From positions 226,406,099 through 226,470,098 of the forward strand of contig OZ018317.1 of assembly GCA_963969495.1 (NCBI GenBank): a stretch of DNA of 64,000 bases, read 5' to 3'. Below are positions 42,170 to 54,433 of this stretch, piece by piece; positions within the stretch are counted from its first letter, which is position 1, and each line of letters opens with the position of its first letter. The translations under genes were made by a program, and so were the position numbers. Below the pieces are notes generated by a model. The model worked only from the letters and a program-made list of their open reading frames with translations, was not told where the DNA came from and made no database searches. Source of the stretch: Ceratothoa steindachneri (lineage: Eukaryota; Arthropoda; Malacostraca; Isopoda; Cymothoidae).

Positions 42170-43120
42170 TTGTCCGGCCAACAGCGCCCGGGGTTCTGCC
42201 CCCGGGAAGCGTACGGCCATTTCCGTGAGGGTCTTCAGTTCGAGGAGGTCCCCCGCGTCTCCTCTGAGCTAGGCCTGGAAGGCATATTCCTTCATTGGAA
42301 TTGCCGTGGACTCCGGGCCAGCTGGGAGGAGCTGCGGAGGCTCGTCTCATCCCATTCCCCGTTAGCTATCGTTTTGCAGGAGACCATGCTTGACGCGTGC
42401 CCCCTGCCTGCCCTTCCGGGGTATAAGGGTCTTGCGACCCCACCACCGTGGGATGGCTGGGCTGGGGGATGCGCGGTTTACACCCGGCATGATGCCTCCG
42501 TTCTTCCTTTCTCTTTAGATACCTTCTTTTAGGCAGTGGATGTGCAGCTGCACCTGGATAGGAGGTATACTTTGATTTCTGCGTACATTCTACCGTCAGC
42601 TGACTTCGACGCGGGGGACTTCCGCTGCGTCGTGGCACGGTTGCCAAGGCCCTATCTCTTGCTTGAAGATCTGAACGGCAGGCATCCTCTCTGGGGAGAT
42701 TACTCCATAAATCCCAGGGGACAAGACCTTGCCGATCTGATCGAAGAGCTTGAGATGGGTGTCCTAAACGTGGATGAGTTTACGCATCACTGTCCGAGAA
42801 CCGCTTCATTTTCTTGCCTCGACCTATCTTAGTGCTCTTCGGATGCACAGCCTGATTATGATTGGGAGGTGGTCGATGACCTCCATGGTAGTGATCACTT
42901 TCCCATTCAAATGTCATTTACAGGGCAATTGCCGCCTGAGAGACCACCTGGGTGGTGCTTGGCGCGGGCACGGTGGCCTGCATTTCAGGAAATGACTGAA
43001 TTCTCTATTTCAGTCGAAAAGTTTAGGTCGGTAGATGAGGCCGTTGAGTTCTCCTCCGGTAACCTCATCGCCGTGGGCCTGACTACTATTCCTAGGACGT
43101 CTGGCCGTTTTGCACGCTGA
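42170..43120 (+). pseudogene. LINE copy 5b ORF2, AP endonuclease
   Basis: Blocks in order: GIFLHWNCRGLRASWEELRR (about 42281), IVLQETML (about 42368), YKGLATPPPWDGWAGGCAVY (about 42422), VQLHLDRRYTLISAYILPS (about 42539), YLLLEDLNGRHPLWGDYS (about 42650; family LLLGDLNG, so Gly is changed to Glu), ASFSCLDLS (about 42805) and DDLHGSDHFPI (about 42873). Stops fall at 42530 and 42830. The Asp, Asn and His positions of the active site are still visible. Confidence 0.82.
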
Positions 43121-43328
43121 CCACTTCCATGGTCGTCGGCCTAGTGTGAGACGGCCCTCAAACAGAAGCGTTATGCCTACATGCGCTTTATGGCACCACC
43201 CGAACGATTTCACTGTCGCTTAATTTCATCAGGCTAGGGCTAGGTTCCGGTATATTTCGAAGCACGCCCGCCGCCCTTCTTGGTGGGCATACCTGTCTTC
43301 ACTTAACGGGAAGACCCCTTTAGCTGAG

Positions 43329-44340
43329 GTGTGGAAGCGAGTCAAAAGGATTTGGGGCAAGTTCTCGCAGGACCTCCCTCCCGTTCTCCAGGAGAATGGG
43401 ACCGCAATTTCGGACCCCGCGTCCGTGGCGGAATCCTTAGCGACCGCTTTTTCCGCATTTTCTAGCCGTGATGCTGCTCCGCCAGCATTCAATGCACGTC
43501 GTGATGTCGCGGAAGGCCGCAGGCTGGACTTTACCTCCAGAGGCGGAGAACCCTTCAACGACAAGTTTACCGTGAGTGAGTTGCGTTCCGCTCTCGCTTC
43601 GTGCGCGGACACCACCCATAGTCCGGACGATGTCCCGTACTCCATGCTTCGACACCTGGGTGAGCGAGGCATGGCCTTTCTGTTAGATTTGTTCAACAGG
43701 ATCTGGGTGGAAGGTCTTCTCCCAGACTCAGGGCAAATCGCTACTGTGCTCGCCTTTCGCAAGCAGGGGAGAGATCACTCTACTCCGACTGGTTTCCGCC
43801 CAATCTCTCTAACCTCTTGCGTGTGCACGTTGATGGAGAAATTGGTAAATGTTAGATTAGCTTATTTCCTGGACAGCGGAGGTTATCTGTCTTCTGCACA
43901 GTGCGGCTTCCGTAAGTTCCACTCCACGTCGGATGCTCTGCTCCAAATGGAAAATGCCGTCTGCGAGGCTTTCCTTCGTAGAAAGCACTACGCCACGGTG
44001 TTTTTCGATCTGGAGAAGGCCTATGATGCCGCATGGCGATATGGTATCATGGAGACTCTCCCCCTGTTGAGGGCGAGGGGACGCCTCCCAATCATTCTAT
44101 TTTAATTTTTGCGAGATTGTCGATTCCGCGTACGGTTGGGGAGAGCCCTCTCCAGCCTGTTGAAGCAGGAAGAGGGTGTCTCACAGCAAAGTCTCTTCAG
44201 TGTCACATTTTTTGCCCTGAGCATCAACGATATCACCACGGTGCTAACGGAAGATGTTATCGCTACTCTCTACATGGACGACCTTTCGATCTCTTTTAGC
44301 GCGGCCCAGTTGCTAACGCTGGACCGTCGACTCTAACAGG
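43329..44340 (+). pseudogene. LINE copy 5b ORF2, reverse transcriptase
   Basis: A 258-codon frame (43329-44105) holds MWKRVKRIWGKFSQ, DDVPYSMLRHLGERGMAFLL, LLPDSGQIATVLAFRKQG, GFRPISLTSCVCTLMEKLVN, QCGFRKFHSTSDALL and motif A VFFDLEKAYDAAWRYG. A stop at 44103 precedes motif B (EEGVSQQSLFSVTFF; the PQGS turn has become SQQS) and motif C LYMDDLSISF (about 44268; YVDD changed to YMDD). This is the longest RT frame in the window. It would perform target-primed reverse transcription if intact. Confidence 0.85.
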
Positions 44341-44405
44341 CATGGAACCACGTCTCTCGCTATGCCGAAGCGCACAGGTTTCAATTTCTCTTTTTCAAGA
44401 TTAAG

Positions 44406-45949
44406 GTGGTGCATTTCTACCGCTATCCACAGCCCCACCCTAACCCAGACTTTTTTCTCAATGGGGTACGCCTGGAAGTGCTTGAATCGCACCGTTTCCT
44501 TAGTCTTGTATTTGACCGACGCCTCGCATGGGAGGCTCATATTTTCAGCCTTAGGGTCTCTTGTTCCATGATATTTTTTGGTTCCATGAAGTTCAGCGCT
44601 TGGGGCACTGATAGGGCTACTGCTTACTATTTTTCGATCTTTTGTTCATTCTTAGCTCGACTACCAATGCCAGTTTTATGCATCCGAAGCTAAGCGCATA
44701 TTGCGGAAGGTGGACTCGATCCACCACACCGGCCTTCGCCTGGTGACCGGTGCCTTCCACACTTCCCCCATTGAGCGCCTACTAGTCGATGTTGGGTCGA
44801 TGCCACTCGCTCTACTCCGTGTACAGTACATTATTCGCTTGTACGCGTGAGCCTGGCGCCTCCCTCAATCGCCAACAGCTCTCACTGCATCCGCAGCTGA
44901 TTACGACGGTGCCTATGCCTCTGAGACAGGCCAGTTATACCCTCAGCCTTTTGGATTTAGGGCTAGGACCCGCTTCGAGAGGTAGGTATTGCTATCGGGC
45001 CGGTGGTGCCTCTGAAGCTGCCCAAGACGCAACCCTGTCGGGTACCCTTTTTGAGCTATTTGTCGACCCGCCTCTGCTGCCAATGTTTTTTTGAGCACAC
45101 CTCGTGTCAGGCTGGAACCCTGCCAGTGTATACGAATTGCTCCAAGTTACAAGAGGGGGTGGGCTTCCACGCCGTATCCCATCTGTTTGAAGTCAGCGGG
45201 GCTCTGCCAGGCGCTGCTTTTGTCTTGATGGCTGAGCTGGTGGCAATACACCACTCAGTACGGGAGATTTCCTGACGTGCCCGATTCGGAGACTGGATTG
45301 TGATCTATAGCGACTCACAAAGCTCCCTGAGTGCTCTTGGGACATTAGAATCTCCATATACCCTGGCTCGCGATATCCGTGACGCCATGGTTTTGGCAAG
45401 CAGGGCGGATGTCGAGATTATCTTCTGCTGGGTTACTGGACATGTAAGAATTGCGGGGGATGAGGGCGCCAAAGAGTCCGCGATGATTCGGTGACCGGAC
45501 CAGCGTTTCACTCTTCCTCACACTGACTACATGGAAGAAATACAGGCAGCTCTTTGGGCTGCTTGGCAAAGAAGAAGGGAGACGAACGAAGGGAATTTAA
45601 AGTTCCGTGCCATTGTGCCGTGAATGTTCCCATGGACCTATCTCTAATGCCGTGAAGGCTTCAGGTTGCTTTATGTCTTCTCCGAATTGGACACACTTGC
45701 GCGAGGCACTGCTATTTGATGGAGCGCTCGCCTGCGCCCTATTGTGAAGACTGCGTTGTCCCTCAGACTGTTCGGCAGATTCTTGTTGAATGTCCCAATC
45801 TAAGCAATCTTCGCACACGCTACCTGTCTAGGTACCGGGATGGAGGGGGTCGCCTCCACCTGTCCTTTGTACTCGGGACGAGTTCGTGCATATTGCATGT
45901 TGGACTTATCGACTTTTTGGCGAAGCCGTCTTTCTTCCCATTTATTTAA
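44406..45949 (+). pseudogene. LINE copy 5b ORF2, thumb, RNase H and Cys/His finger
   Basis: Thumb: LESHRFLSLVFDRRLAWEAH (about 44480). RNase H: LPVYTNCSKLQEGVGFHAV (about 45118; the catalytic Asp of YTDG is Asn), MAELVAIHHSVREI (about 45229; Glu kept), YSDSQSSLSALG (about 45306; Asp kept), IIFCWVTGHVRIAGDEGAKES (about 45417; fourth Asp segment missing). Finger: YCEDCVVPQTVRQILVECP (about 45740). It ends at a stop at 45949 after FFPFI, the same position as in copy 4. Confidence 0.8.
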
Positions 45950-46074
45950 CTACTTGTTTTTTTATTATTATTGTAGGTCACACGTTCCTGCGCCGGGGGT
46001 AGGCAGACCTCGCCCCGACGCTGGAGCTTGCTCCCTGCCTCTTTCCTTCTTCATTTTTTATTTTATTGCTATTT

Positions 46075-46160
46075 TAAAGTAGCCTAGTACTGGGAGCTGG
46101 TGAGTACGGCGACTTATGTCAAAATAGGCAGTCGCCAGATGAGCTCTTAAAATTCTAAAA
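46075..46160 (+). other. LINE copy 5b 3' hairpins and tail
   Basis: 'agtagcctagtactgggagct' (first stem partly decayed), then GGCGACT (46110-46116) and AGTCGCC (46132-46138), followed by 'agatgagctcttaaaa' and an A-rich tail. Same arrangement as at 31914-31968. Confidence 0.65.
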
Positions 46161-46189
46161 AAAATCCTTATCCCACCATGTATCTCCAA

Positions 46190-48160
46190 TCCCCCTTCAT
46201 ACTATCCTCCAAGCTGTTGCCGTGTGGGTTTTTCTTATAAGGCTTTTCACTGTTTACCTCCCTCCTTCTTTACGATTGTCAAGACCCGACCTTTTAGAAC
46301 TTGTAGATCAGTTGCCCTCCCCCTTTTTATTATTCAGAGATTTTAGTGCTCGCCACCCATATTGGGGTGACATCACTCGAAATGCTAAAGCCAGTATTTT
46401 AGTCTCTTTTATTATCTGACTTTCTTTGCGTGTTAAACACCTCTTACAATTCCAGATGGATTCTTATAGTTGTGCTGACCTGTCTCTGTTTTCGCCGGAT
46501 TGCCTCACTGATTTTTGACTACGATACAACATGGAGATTCGGCGTCCTAAAGCAGCTATACGTTTAGGGTATGAGAGTTCTTTTACCATCTTTTATTCAA
46601 AGTTTCTTAGCCTCCGATCCTTTATAGTGGGTGTTGGAGATACCTACTCTGACCTGCAACCCCAAGAGGAGAGAGTTCCTCAGGGAAGTCGATGCGGTCT
46701 TGAAAAGTGCACATCTTAGGGGGATTCCGCTATTCCAAGAGCAAAACTAAAGTAATGTATTTCCACTGGGAAAGAGGGGCTCTTGTTCTGCTACGAGTAC
46801 CTATCTCCCTACAAGGTGAGTCTTGGTTTTGTGCGTAACTCTTGATTTCAAGCTATCCTGGTTAACACACCTACATTTGGTGGGGTAGTGATCGTCAAAC
46901 ACTCTGGTCACTATACACTGCCCTCGTCTAATCCAAATTGGACTATGGATGCCAAATTTACTCCTCGGCTTTATAATGCTGAACCCGATTCGGCCCTCGG
47001 AGTTTGTCTCTCCAGTGGAGCCTTCCGCACTTCTCCCGTCCACAGCTTTTACTGTGAGACTGGGGTGCTCCCCTTGCCCTATTATCGACTCCAGATCTGC
47101 CTTCGATACCTCTGCCCTGTACAGCAGGCCCCTATATCAGAGGTTTACAGATTCCTGTATGCTGCCGAGTGAATTTCGCCATTCGACAGGTTGCCGTCCT
47201 TATCCCCCCCCTTGAACCTCCAGATAGATCATCTCTCCAACCTGAGTGCTCCGTCGTTGCACACTCCTAGTTGAATTACTCCACTTCCCACAATTTATAC
47301 CAGCATGTGGAGCCTGGACAAGTCGTCAGGGGGCCCTCGATCCCTTAAGAGTCTGTTCGCCGAGCAAGTGACCTCACATATACAACACTGCCCGATATAA
47401 GCGGGCGGTTCTAAGTGAGAACGTGGCGTGGGTGCTGCAGCCACCTACTCAGGAGAGGTTTTTAACTTTTTCTTTGCCGCTGCTGCTTTTATGTTTACGG
47501 CTGAATTTTCAGCCATTCCTTTATCTTTTAGACTGATTTAATTTTTACCTTTTAAAGATTTCGTCATTTTCTCCGACTCTAGGAGTATCTTACAGGCAAT
47601 TCACTCTTTTAATGCTTCCCATCCCTTAGTAATAGAATTCTGCAACTAGCTGGTCTGGAATGCGACCCGATATCGAGTTATATTTTGTTGGGTCCCGGGC
47701 CATGTAGGGCTCCTGGGCAACGAGAGGGTTTATTAGCTGGTCTGTTCAGCCTACTCTGTGTCCCCATATAATTCTGCATTGCTTTTCGAAATTTCTTTCC
47801 CTTTATAAGAAAATATACTTTTCATTAGTGGCATGACGAATGGGATGGATGTTCATCATATAAGTTATATAAAATCAAAAAGTCTCTTCGCTCTTGGCCC
47901 TCGAGACTTCAGAGACTACGGTCCTTAGAGGTGGCCCTTTGCCGCGTTTGCATCGGTCGCCCAATACTTACCCACGGTCATATTGTTTCGGTTGATGTTC
48001 GAATCAGCCCTTACTGCCGTTTTTGTGGTGGGGACCAATCGGTGGCCCATCTCCTACTAGAATGCTCTCATTTCGCCACTCTCCTGTCGTCCTGTTTCCT
48101 GACACTTTTAACTATCCCTTGCCTCCTGCCTTAGTTTCCTTCTGGTAGAGTAATCTTTTA
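46190..48160 (+). mobile_element. Family B I-type LINE relic (+ strand copy)
   Basis: A third LINE family, heavily deleted. Endonuclease: VYLPPSLRLSRPDLLELVDQ, FRDFSARHPYWGDI (46250-46375; family GDFNARHPLWG) and ADLSLFS (about 46470). RT motif B: ERVPQGSRCG (about 46664). The catalytic YxDD part is deleted, and the thumb is at about 46720-47170. RNase H: FVIFSDSRSILQAIHSFNAS (about 47560) and VIFCWVPGHVGLLGNE (about 47680). Finger: YCRFCGGDQSVAHLLLECSH (about 48013). The words around 46727-46815 match the minus-strand relic at 56140-56215, which fixes them as one family. Confidence 0.72.
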
Positions 48161-48604
48161 AACCTTCATTTTGATTTTTTTTTATCACATAGTGGTCTTC
48201 TCCCTCTTTCATAACTAATTTGCTTCTTTCTATTTGCGCTGCATCCACTTGGATTGGGCAGCTGCCCAACTAGTTCCTTACCTTAAACCCTACGTATAGC
48301 ACAGCTCTTAGAAAAACTTACGCTTCGACACCTCTCTTGTTCTAGAAAGAGCACCTACACTAGTCCCATGTCTCCCTGGAGTGCTCAGTTTTGTGAACCT
48401 TTGCTGAGAGGGCTCAAGGATCAAATACCAACCGCAGTTCAACGCGCCATGTTTCAGGAGCACGCAGACACTAACCACGGTGAAATATTTATTTATACCG
48501 ATGGATTGAAAACTGATGCAATGGACTGGAATTAGCGTAGTCATTCCCACTCACACCTTACCCTCCCCCTAACCCCCATACAGAATCTGTCTTCTCAGCA
48601 GAAC
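48161..48604 (+). pseudogene. RNase H fragment of another I-type LINE
   Basis: From about 48300 the sequence reads a pre-RNase H stretch, then IFIYTDGLKTDA (about 48488; YTDG with Asp) and ESVFSAEH (about 48587; the AE of the second motif). It is then cut by the Nimb-like 5' end at 48605. It does not belong to the family B finger just upstream, which already ended. It could belong to family C, but no overlap exists to prove that. Confidence 0.5.
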
Positions 48605-50321
48605 ACCGTAAGGGGCGCGGCGATTTGCATTCCTGGCCGCCGTGTTGATGGGACTCAGCGCCCAGTCCGGCTCCAGCTTAGTCTCTTATCCTTCGTTCTG
48701 ACACCTGGTCTCCTTACCCTGATTCCGCATTTCACATACAACTTTCCCACAACTTTTACTGCTCGGCCTCTAATTTCAATGGGTAGACGCCGACCAACTT
48801 CCTCTTAACTAACCATCCTGGATCAGGACTGAGGGGGGAGGTGACAACGCCCCCTCACCCCCAAGCTCCGGTTGGGGATGGTGGGATTTGAACAACCTGC
48901 TTCACCCCCACCTTCACTTTCTTCGCATCGCCTTTACTTCTCCTTTCACTATCTTTTTTACGCCGTGCCTAAGGTGAAGCCGCCATGCCGATGAGCTGCC
49001 AGGTTACTAGTTGAGAGGAGTGGCCTAAAATGGCGGAAGCTGGTTCTGCCGGCCCCGTATTCACCCCTCGCAGAGCGGGCTACTGCTTTGGGGTGATGAG
49101 CGTGTGCATCCCGTGCGTTACAAAGGGTCACCATGCTCAATGATTAATCCCTAAAAAAAGTTCTTCTCTCCATTTACCTTCCCCTCTACCATCATCAGAG
49201 CCGCCTTCGGGTAGCTCCACTGAAAAAGGGAGGTCTCTACCCCTGTGCTCTCTCAGCGGAGCCTTGAAATTTCTTCTACCGGAGAGGAGGCTCACTTTCT
49301 CTGCCTGCGGGTGCAGGGGACTCCCTCTAACCCCTTTCTCTCTCACTTTTTCCAGTAACAGTCCCTCCTTTGCTTTCCAAGGTGACTGCCAAGAAAGCAG
49401 GCAGGCGGCCTATAACTGAGCGCTTCCGGTTGGGAAGGCTAGATAGGGCTAACCCCATTTGGGAAGAAAAGGACGCCAGGGCCCGTCAGCTCGTTCCTCT
49501 TAATGTCCTGCAGGCGTGCGTGACAAGTTTGCAGGGGGTCAGTGTACCTGTTCCTCTCCCTTTCGCGACAGATGCCGGTTTGCCGGCATTAGAAGTTAAA
49601 AAAAGAACCTCAAATGGGATCTGTGATGTCTTAAGGGGGGTGGGAGGCCACTTGAAGTCCCCCTTTGAGATGGACTTTGTCCCTGAGGTAACCCAGCCTC
49701 AGATAGTAGGACCTTCCATGGGGTCAAACCTGGGCTTGGTGCCAAGCACTGAACCCAAGTCCACCCCTGTGCAAGGATCTCCTCAGACGGCGCAGGCCCC
49801 AGAGGCATAACAAGGAGAGAAGGGATATCCTCCCCCGGCTGGTGCCCCTATGATAGCCAAGACTTTCTCCATTTTAGAGAAGGATCATGCTGAGGCCAGC
49901 CCATCTGGCCTACGGGCTCCTGCCGGCGAAGGAAAGAAGCAAGTTCATTCTCCGCCATCCTTTCCTAGAAAGAAAAAGAACAAGAAAACGACTAAGAAGA
50001 CTTGGCATTTATCTCCCTCCTCCGGAGCCAGAGGGATGGACGGGACTATTGCTGTTTCGATAAGCGATTAAACGCAAATCGCCACGTCCGGCCCCGTTGC
50101 TTCCCTGGGTGGGGAGTCCCAGACAAAGACCAGAACTGCGCAGAGTGGAGCTTCGATTACGTCGGGGCCTTTCAATCAGAGGCCACTGGCGTTTTCGAGC
50201 CTGCTGGCATCATGATCCTCAGAGGAGAGCTCTAGCTAGTGTGATGGGTAGAGAGCCGAAGGTGACCAGTTTCTCGGATGGGAGCCTTTTGGCGAATGTG
50301 TCGAATCCCTTCGAGGCGGCC
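48605..50321 (+). mobile_element. Nimb-like LINE (second subfamily): leader and gag part only
   Basis: Begins 'caccgtaaggggcgcggcg' like copies 3 and 5b. The leader runs to the ATG at 49132 ('caccATGctcaatgatt', followed by a stop). Gag blocks: TAKKAGRRPITERFRLGRLD (about 49384), a region with 'cctcaaatgggatctgtgat' shared with copy 2, FEPAG (about 50190), REPKVTSFSDGSLLANVSNP (about 50251). It stops at 'ttcgaggcggcc' (50321). No 3' part follows; instead family E starts within about 40 bases. Confidence 0.78.
49370..50321 (+). pseudogene. Second-subfamily LINE ORF1 (gag-like), partial
   Basis: A 146-codon frame (49370-49810) covers the basic N-terminal part, and another (50097-50321) the central FEPAG/RREPKVTSFSDGSLLANV part. 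The Lys-rich segment SPPSFPRKKKNKKTTKKTWH at about 49945-50003 corresponds to the basic stretch of the other copies. The zinc knuckles are absent because the copy ends first. Confidence 0.65.
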
Positions 50322-50361
50322 CTTAGGAACGGCATAGTCAAAGGTGACGAATTCCTTCCTT

Positions 50362-51660
50362 ATGGCCATGGATAACTCCACTGACAACCTCACTACTCAC
50401 TCAACACAAAAAATACCGCAAGCAAACAAATCTATACCAATTGACCTAAGGCAAGTATTTGGACCAGCATGCTGTTCAACATACATCCCTCTTAAAACAC
50501 AAGAAAATAACCCCCTCTGCGCCCTAGAGCTCCGAGAACGGTTACAAACAGTAACTGGGGAGACACAACGAGGAATATTCCATATTTTCAAACAAAGTGA
50601 AGCAAAAGTCAAAGCCAAAAGCGAACAAATCTCCAAAAACTTGCCTGCCCTCACAGCCTTAGGTGAGCACCCTCTCAATGTAACAGACAAAAACGAAGAC
50701 AACTTTAGAATGGGAACCGCCCTGCTCATCTGCTTCATGCCTAGCCCAAATAATTCCAAAACCTTTATATGCAAATCCATCAAAAAACTATTCGAGGACG
50801 ACGGTCACCAAAGAGAATCCGTCTCCATTTCCCCCCAAAGCTCACCAACATGACAAATTCAATTAAAAATAGTAAAGATAACATTTGAGCAACAGACTAT
50901 TCCCAGTACAATTAGATTCGCAGGCCCTATAATACCTATCCAAAAAGAGTTGCCTACGCTCATACAATTCAAATCCTGCTTGTAGTTCGGACATCCTGCA
51001 AAATATTACACCCAAGATCCTCAGCTCTGTTGCAAATGCTCAAGCAAGGGACATAAGAACGAGGAGTGCCAATCTTCTCTTAAATGCTATAATTGTGGTG
51101 CTGACCATTATGCTCTCTGCAAAACCTGCCCTTACTTCCTATTTCACCAAGAAGTAAGAATTCAAATTCTGCGATGCGGAATCCGCCGTCGTCAAACCAT
51201 AGAAGATATGGCAGAGAACTGAACAAGAAAAGCTACGCAGATGTTGTAGCTGCCCACTCACCGCAGATAATAGAGATTATACAAGAATATCGACCTCAGA
51301 AAATATGCAAGCCCTTTCAAGCACACAACCGCAAACAACAACATCGATGCACCTACATAACACAACAAACACCCTTACAGAGAAAAGAGTGAGGCTAAAC
51401 TCTCTGCATTCAAGATCGTCCTTTTCATCGACTCAAAATCCAGAAACAAAATCGAATCGCAGACAAAATGCCTATAATGAAGACTTGTCAGACAATCAAA
51501 CAGTTGTATCGACTACAAAAGAAGCAAACACACAGAACGAGGGCTGTACATGCCTCGAAACAGATGAAGAAAGCCAGAATACCATGACAAGAACTCTCCA
51601 GCATAAAAAAACCAGCATCCACACCCGGAAAAGAATGAGAAACGACTCTCCGCCATCCCG
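50362..51660 (+). pseudogene. Family E ORF1 (gag-like) with zinc knuckles
   Basis: The ATG at 50362 or 50368 opens a 160-codon frame (MAMDNSTDNL...; ending 50853). A Cys-rich array follows in another frame: CCKCSSKGHKNEEC (51028-51069, C-x2-C-x4-H-x4-C), then CYNCGADHYALC (about 51082-51117) and CKTCPYFLFH. The tail (51174-51664) is Ser/Thr/Arg-rich and runs in two frames. A nucleocapsid-like RNA-binding role is expected from the family. Confidence 0.72.
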
Positions 51661-52133
51661 ATGATCTCCTTCACCAACCAAAAGCCCAGATACTAAATCA
51701 ACTCGTAGATACGATGCGTCCAGTGAAGATACCATCACATTTGATGATGAACTAACTAGATTCCCTAACAAAGAGGCAAATACGCCAAAGAGCTGCAATA
51801 CATCTCTAGAAACAGATATTATGACACATCTAAATATCTCAGACCTAGTTAACAGAAACAAGCCCCATCCCCTAATACTATCATCAGAACCTTTACATAC
51901 AATAATTAAACCAACTACGTATGAACCAAATGAGACGCCGAGTAAAAAAAAAAGCTACGATAAGGGAGGATAGAAGGACCTCAGCCAACGCAATAATCTC
52001 TCTCCGATCAGGCACCCTTCAAACTCCAAACAAAAAACGCCCTCCACTTATAAGCTGGATAAAGTAAGTCAACACGGAACATCCCAGACGACCAAACCAA
52101 TGAAGCAAGTTCATCCAAACTAAAGGTACCAAA

Positions 52134-52879
52134 ATGTATACCAAAAAATATCAACACAGTCCAATCCGAGACAACGAACGTGCCAAGATCGGCCAAGCAA
52201 TAAATAAAGTACCTACTCACTTCCTGCAATGGAATATTCGTGGTCTCAGGACCAATTATGAATCCATGCATGTCCTTTCCCAAGAATATAAACCTACATG
52301 CATCTGCCTAGATGAGACTATGCACACAAGACCTGACCATTTCCTTAAAAACACTTTTTACTGTTACTTCGAATCCCAAAGCGAAAAACAGGCAATGCAA
52401 TATTTGTCAATAATAACATCCCATTCACTCCCCCTCCAACTACATATACCACTCAATGCAATTGAAGTAAAAACCCAACTAGAAAAACTAACCACAATAT
52501 GCTCGGTATATCTATCTCCAATCATAACCCTTATGTATACGGACATAGAACAAATAATTCACCAGCTCCCCCAACCGTAGCTAATCCTTGGAGACTTCAC
52601 GCTAGAAGTTATGTTTGGGAAAACAACAAAGGAGATACCCGTGGCCGTGTTACCCTCGAACTAATTGAACAGAATTCCTTAGAAATATTAAATAATGGCA
52701 AACCAACTCACTATCAACAAAAGAATAACTGCTTTACCAGAATAGACCTATCACTCTGCTCCCTAAACCAGTCCACAGACCCTGTCTTGCACCCCCACTC
52801 CGACTTTAATGCAAGTGATCATTATCCAATCATCACAAAAACCCTCCCACGAACCAGCCTCCCCACCAAACAACGTTGA
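52134..52879 (+). pseudogene. Family E ORF2, AP endonuclease
   Basis: Blocks: FLQWNIRGLRTNYESMHVLS (about 52221), CICLDETM (about 52289; family LQET), a deletion over the first strand, VYLSPIITLMYTDIEQIIHQ (about 52507), LILGDF (about 52580), NCFTRIDLSLCSLN (about 52730) and FNASDHYPI (about 52804; SDH catalytic block). Frames change at about 52400 and 52580. Confidence 0.75.
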
Positions 52880-53489
52880 TGCTAGGGTCGGGCCAACTGG
52901 CAAGCATACTATAACGAAACTGTAATCATTGGCACTACCCCAGAATTACACCCACCCACTGGTGTAAAATCCTTGACCAAATTGGTGGTACAAACCTCCA
53001 AGAAACACATCCCGCAAACCCTTCCAAGAAATAACCTTACCTCCACCCCATGATCAAATGAAAAATGCAAAAAAAACAAGCAAGAAAGACACCGAGCACA
53101 AAGAGCCTTTCGCAACTCTACATCAATTGCTGACCAAATTAAATATAAAAGATTAAGTTCAATAATAAAATATGAATTAAAAAAAAGCCAAACAGGAATC
53201 ATGGAGGAAATTCACATTAACAATAAACTCCACAACACCCATAAGCAAAGTCTGGCACCAAATCCGCAAAATGACCGGCAATCCCAACATAATACACCAA
53301 ACCATACTAAAAGAAAACGGTAGATTTATAAGCCACCCTGAAGTTGTCGTCACAACCATTGGTGAGATTATATCCGCCATTTCAAAAGTGTCATGCAAAG
53401 CAGAATTAAAAAAACAAAACAAAACAAAACACGGAAAACAAGGACATTAACTTTACAACAACAGCTCTCCCATATAACGTTTCATTCTC

Positions 53490-54430
53490 CATGAAGGAAC
53501 TAGAATTTGCACTGGCCAACTGTCCGAACACCGCATCCGGTGATGACCAAATTAGTTACACTATCCTCCGTCGACCGCACCCTAACTGCTTAAAGAACAT
53601 CTTAAAAATATTCAATGACCTTTTGCTCACACACACTATACTAGAAGAGTGCCGTCAATCCATAATATTACCCTTACCTAAAGCCCCAAAGGATCTTCTC
53701 AACCAACAACCTATAGACCAATTTCCCTTACGTCCTGCCTTTGCAAACTCTTAGAAAAAATGGTCATTGAAAGACTGAAATGACATCTTGAATCAAAAGG
53801 ATTACTTTCACCGAACTAATACGGCTACCGGAAAAAGATCGACTCTGAATTCTTTAACATTACAAGAGACTGACATCGGACACGCCTTCTCAGATGGCGG
53901 CTTTGTCACGGTAATATTTCTTTACTGGTCCAAAGCCTATTACAGTGTCTAGAGACGCCTCATACTCAACCAGCTACACTGAATAGGACTCGGAGGACAC
54001 TTACCATTCTTTATAAGGAACTTTCTCTCAAACAAAAACTTCCGTGTAGACCTCCATGGGGCTCGCTCCCATCTTTTTTAACAGCTTCAGAGCGTCCCAC
54101 AGGATGCGTCCTTAATACCACTCTATTTGCTCTAGCCATCAACTAGTTACCTCTTAACGTCTCACCGCCAATAAAATGTTCCTTGTATGTTGATGACTTT
54201 GCACTATAGCATAGAGGAACAAATGCAAGAAAAGTCACACGACAGCTTCAAGACGCCATCAATTGTATCCTAGACTATATAGACCGAAATATATTCAACA
54301 TCTCAAGAGAAAACCCACATAAGTAACATTCACTAGATGAAGGCAGGTGCCCATAATTCCACTGTTTATGGCAGAAAACCCAATCAAATAATCCGATCAC
54401 GCCAAATTCCTGGGTCTTATATTTGACCAA
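53490..54430 (+). pseudogene. Family E ORF2, reverse transcriptase
   Basis: The frame 53491-53754 gives MKELEFALANCPNTASGDDQ, the IFNDLLLTHTILEECRQSII block and 'LPKAPKD'. Then, with stops, motif A region VTVIFLYWSKAYYSV (about 53908; family FFDLSKAYD, so the catalytic Asp is lost), motif B QSVPQDASLIPLYLL (about 54090), and motif C YVDDFAL (about 54187; intact YVDD). The sequence continues to the thumb at 54360-54430. Confidence 0.75.
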
Positions 54431-54433
54431 AGA

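Larger units (their letters stand above)
39391..46160 (+). mobile_element. Nimb-like LINE copy 5b (most complete copy)
   Basis: Starts 'acccc(a)taaagggcgcggcgatttgcc', the long 5' end. It holds leader (to 39907), ORF1 (39908-42045), endonuclease (42287-43110), RT (43329-44340), thumb (44406-44760), RNase H (45120-45490), finger (45735-45800) and a 3' UTR with both hairpins to about 46160. At about 6.8 kb it is the fullest copy in the window, yet ORF2 is cut by at least six stops or frameshifts. Confidence 0.88.
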
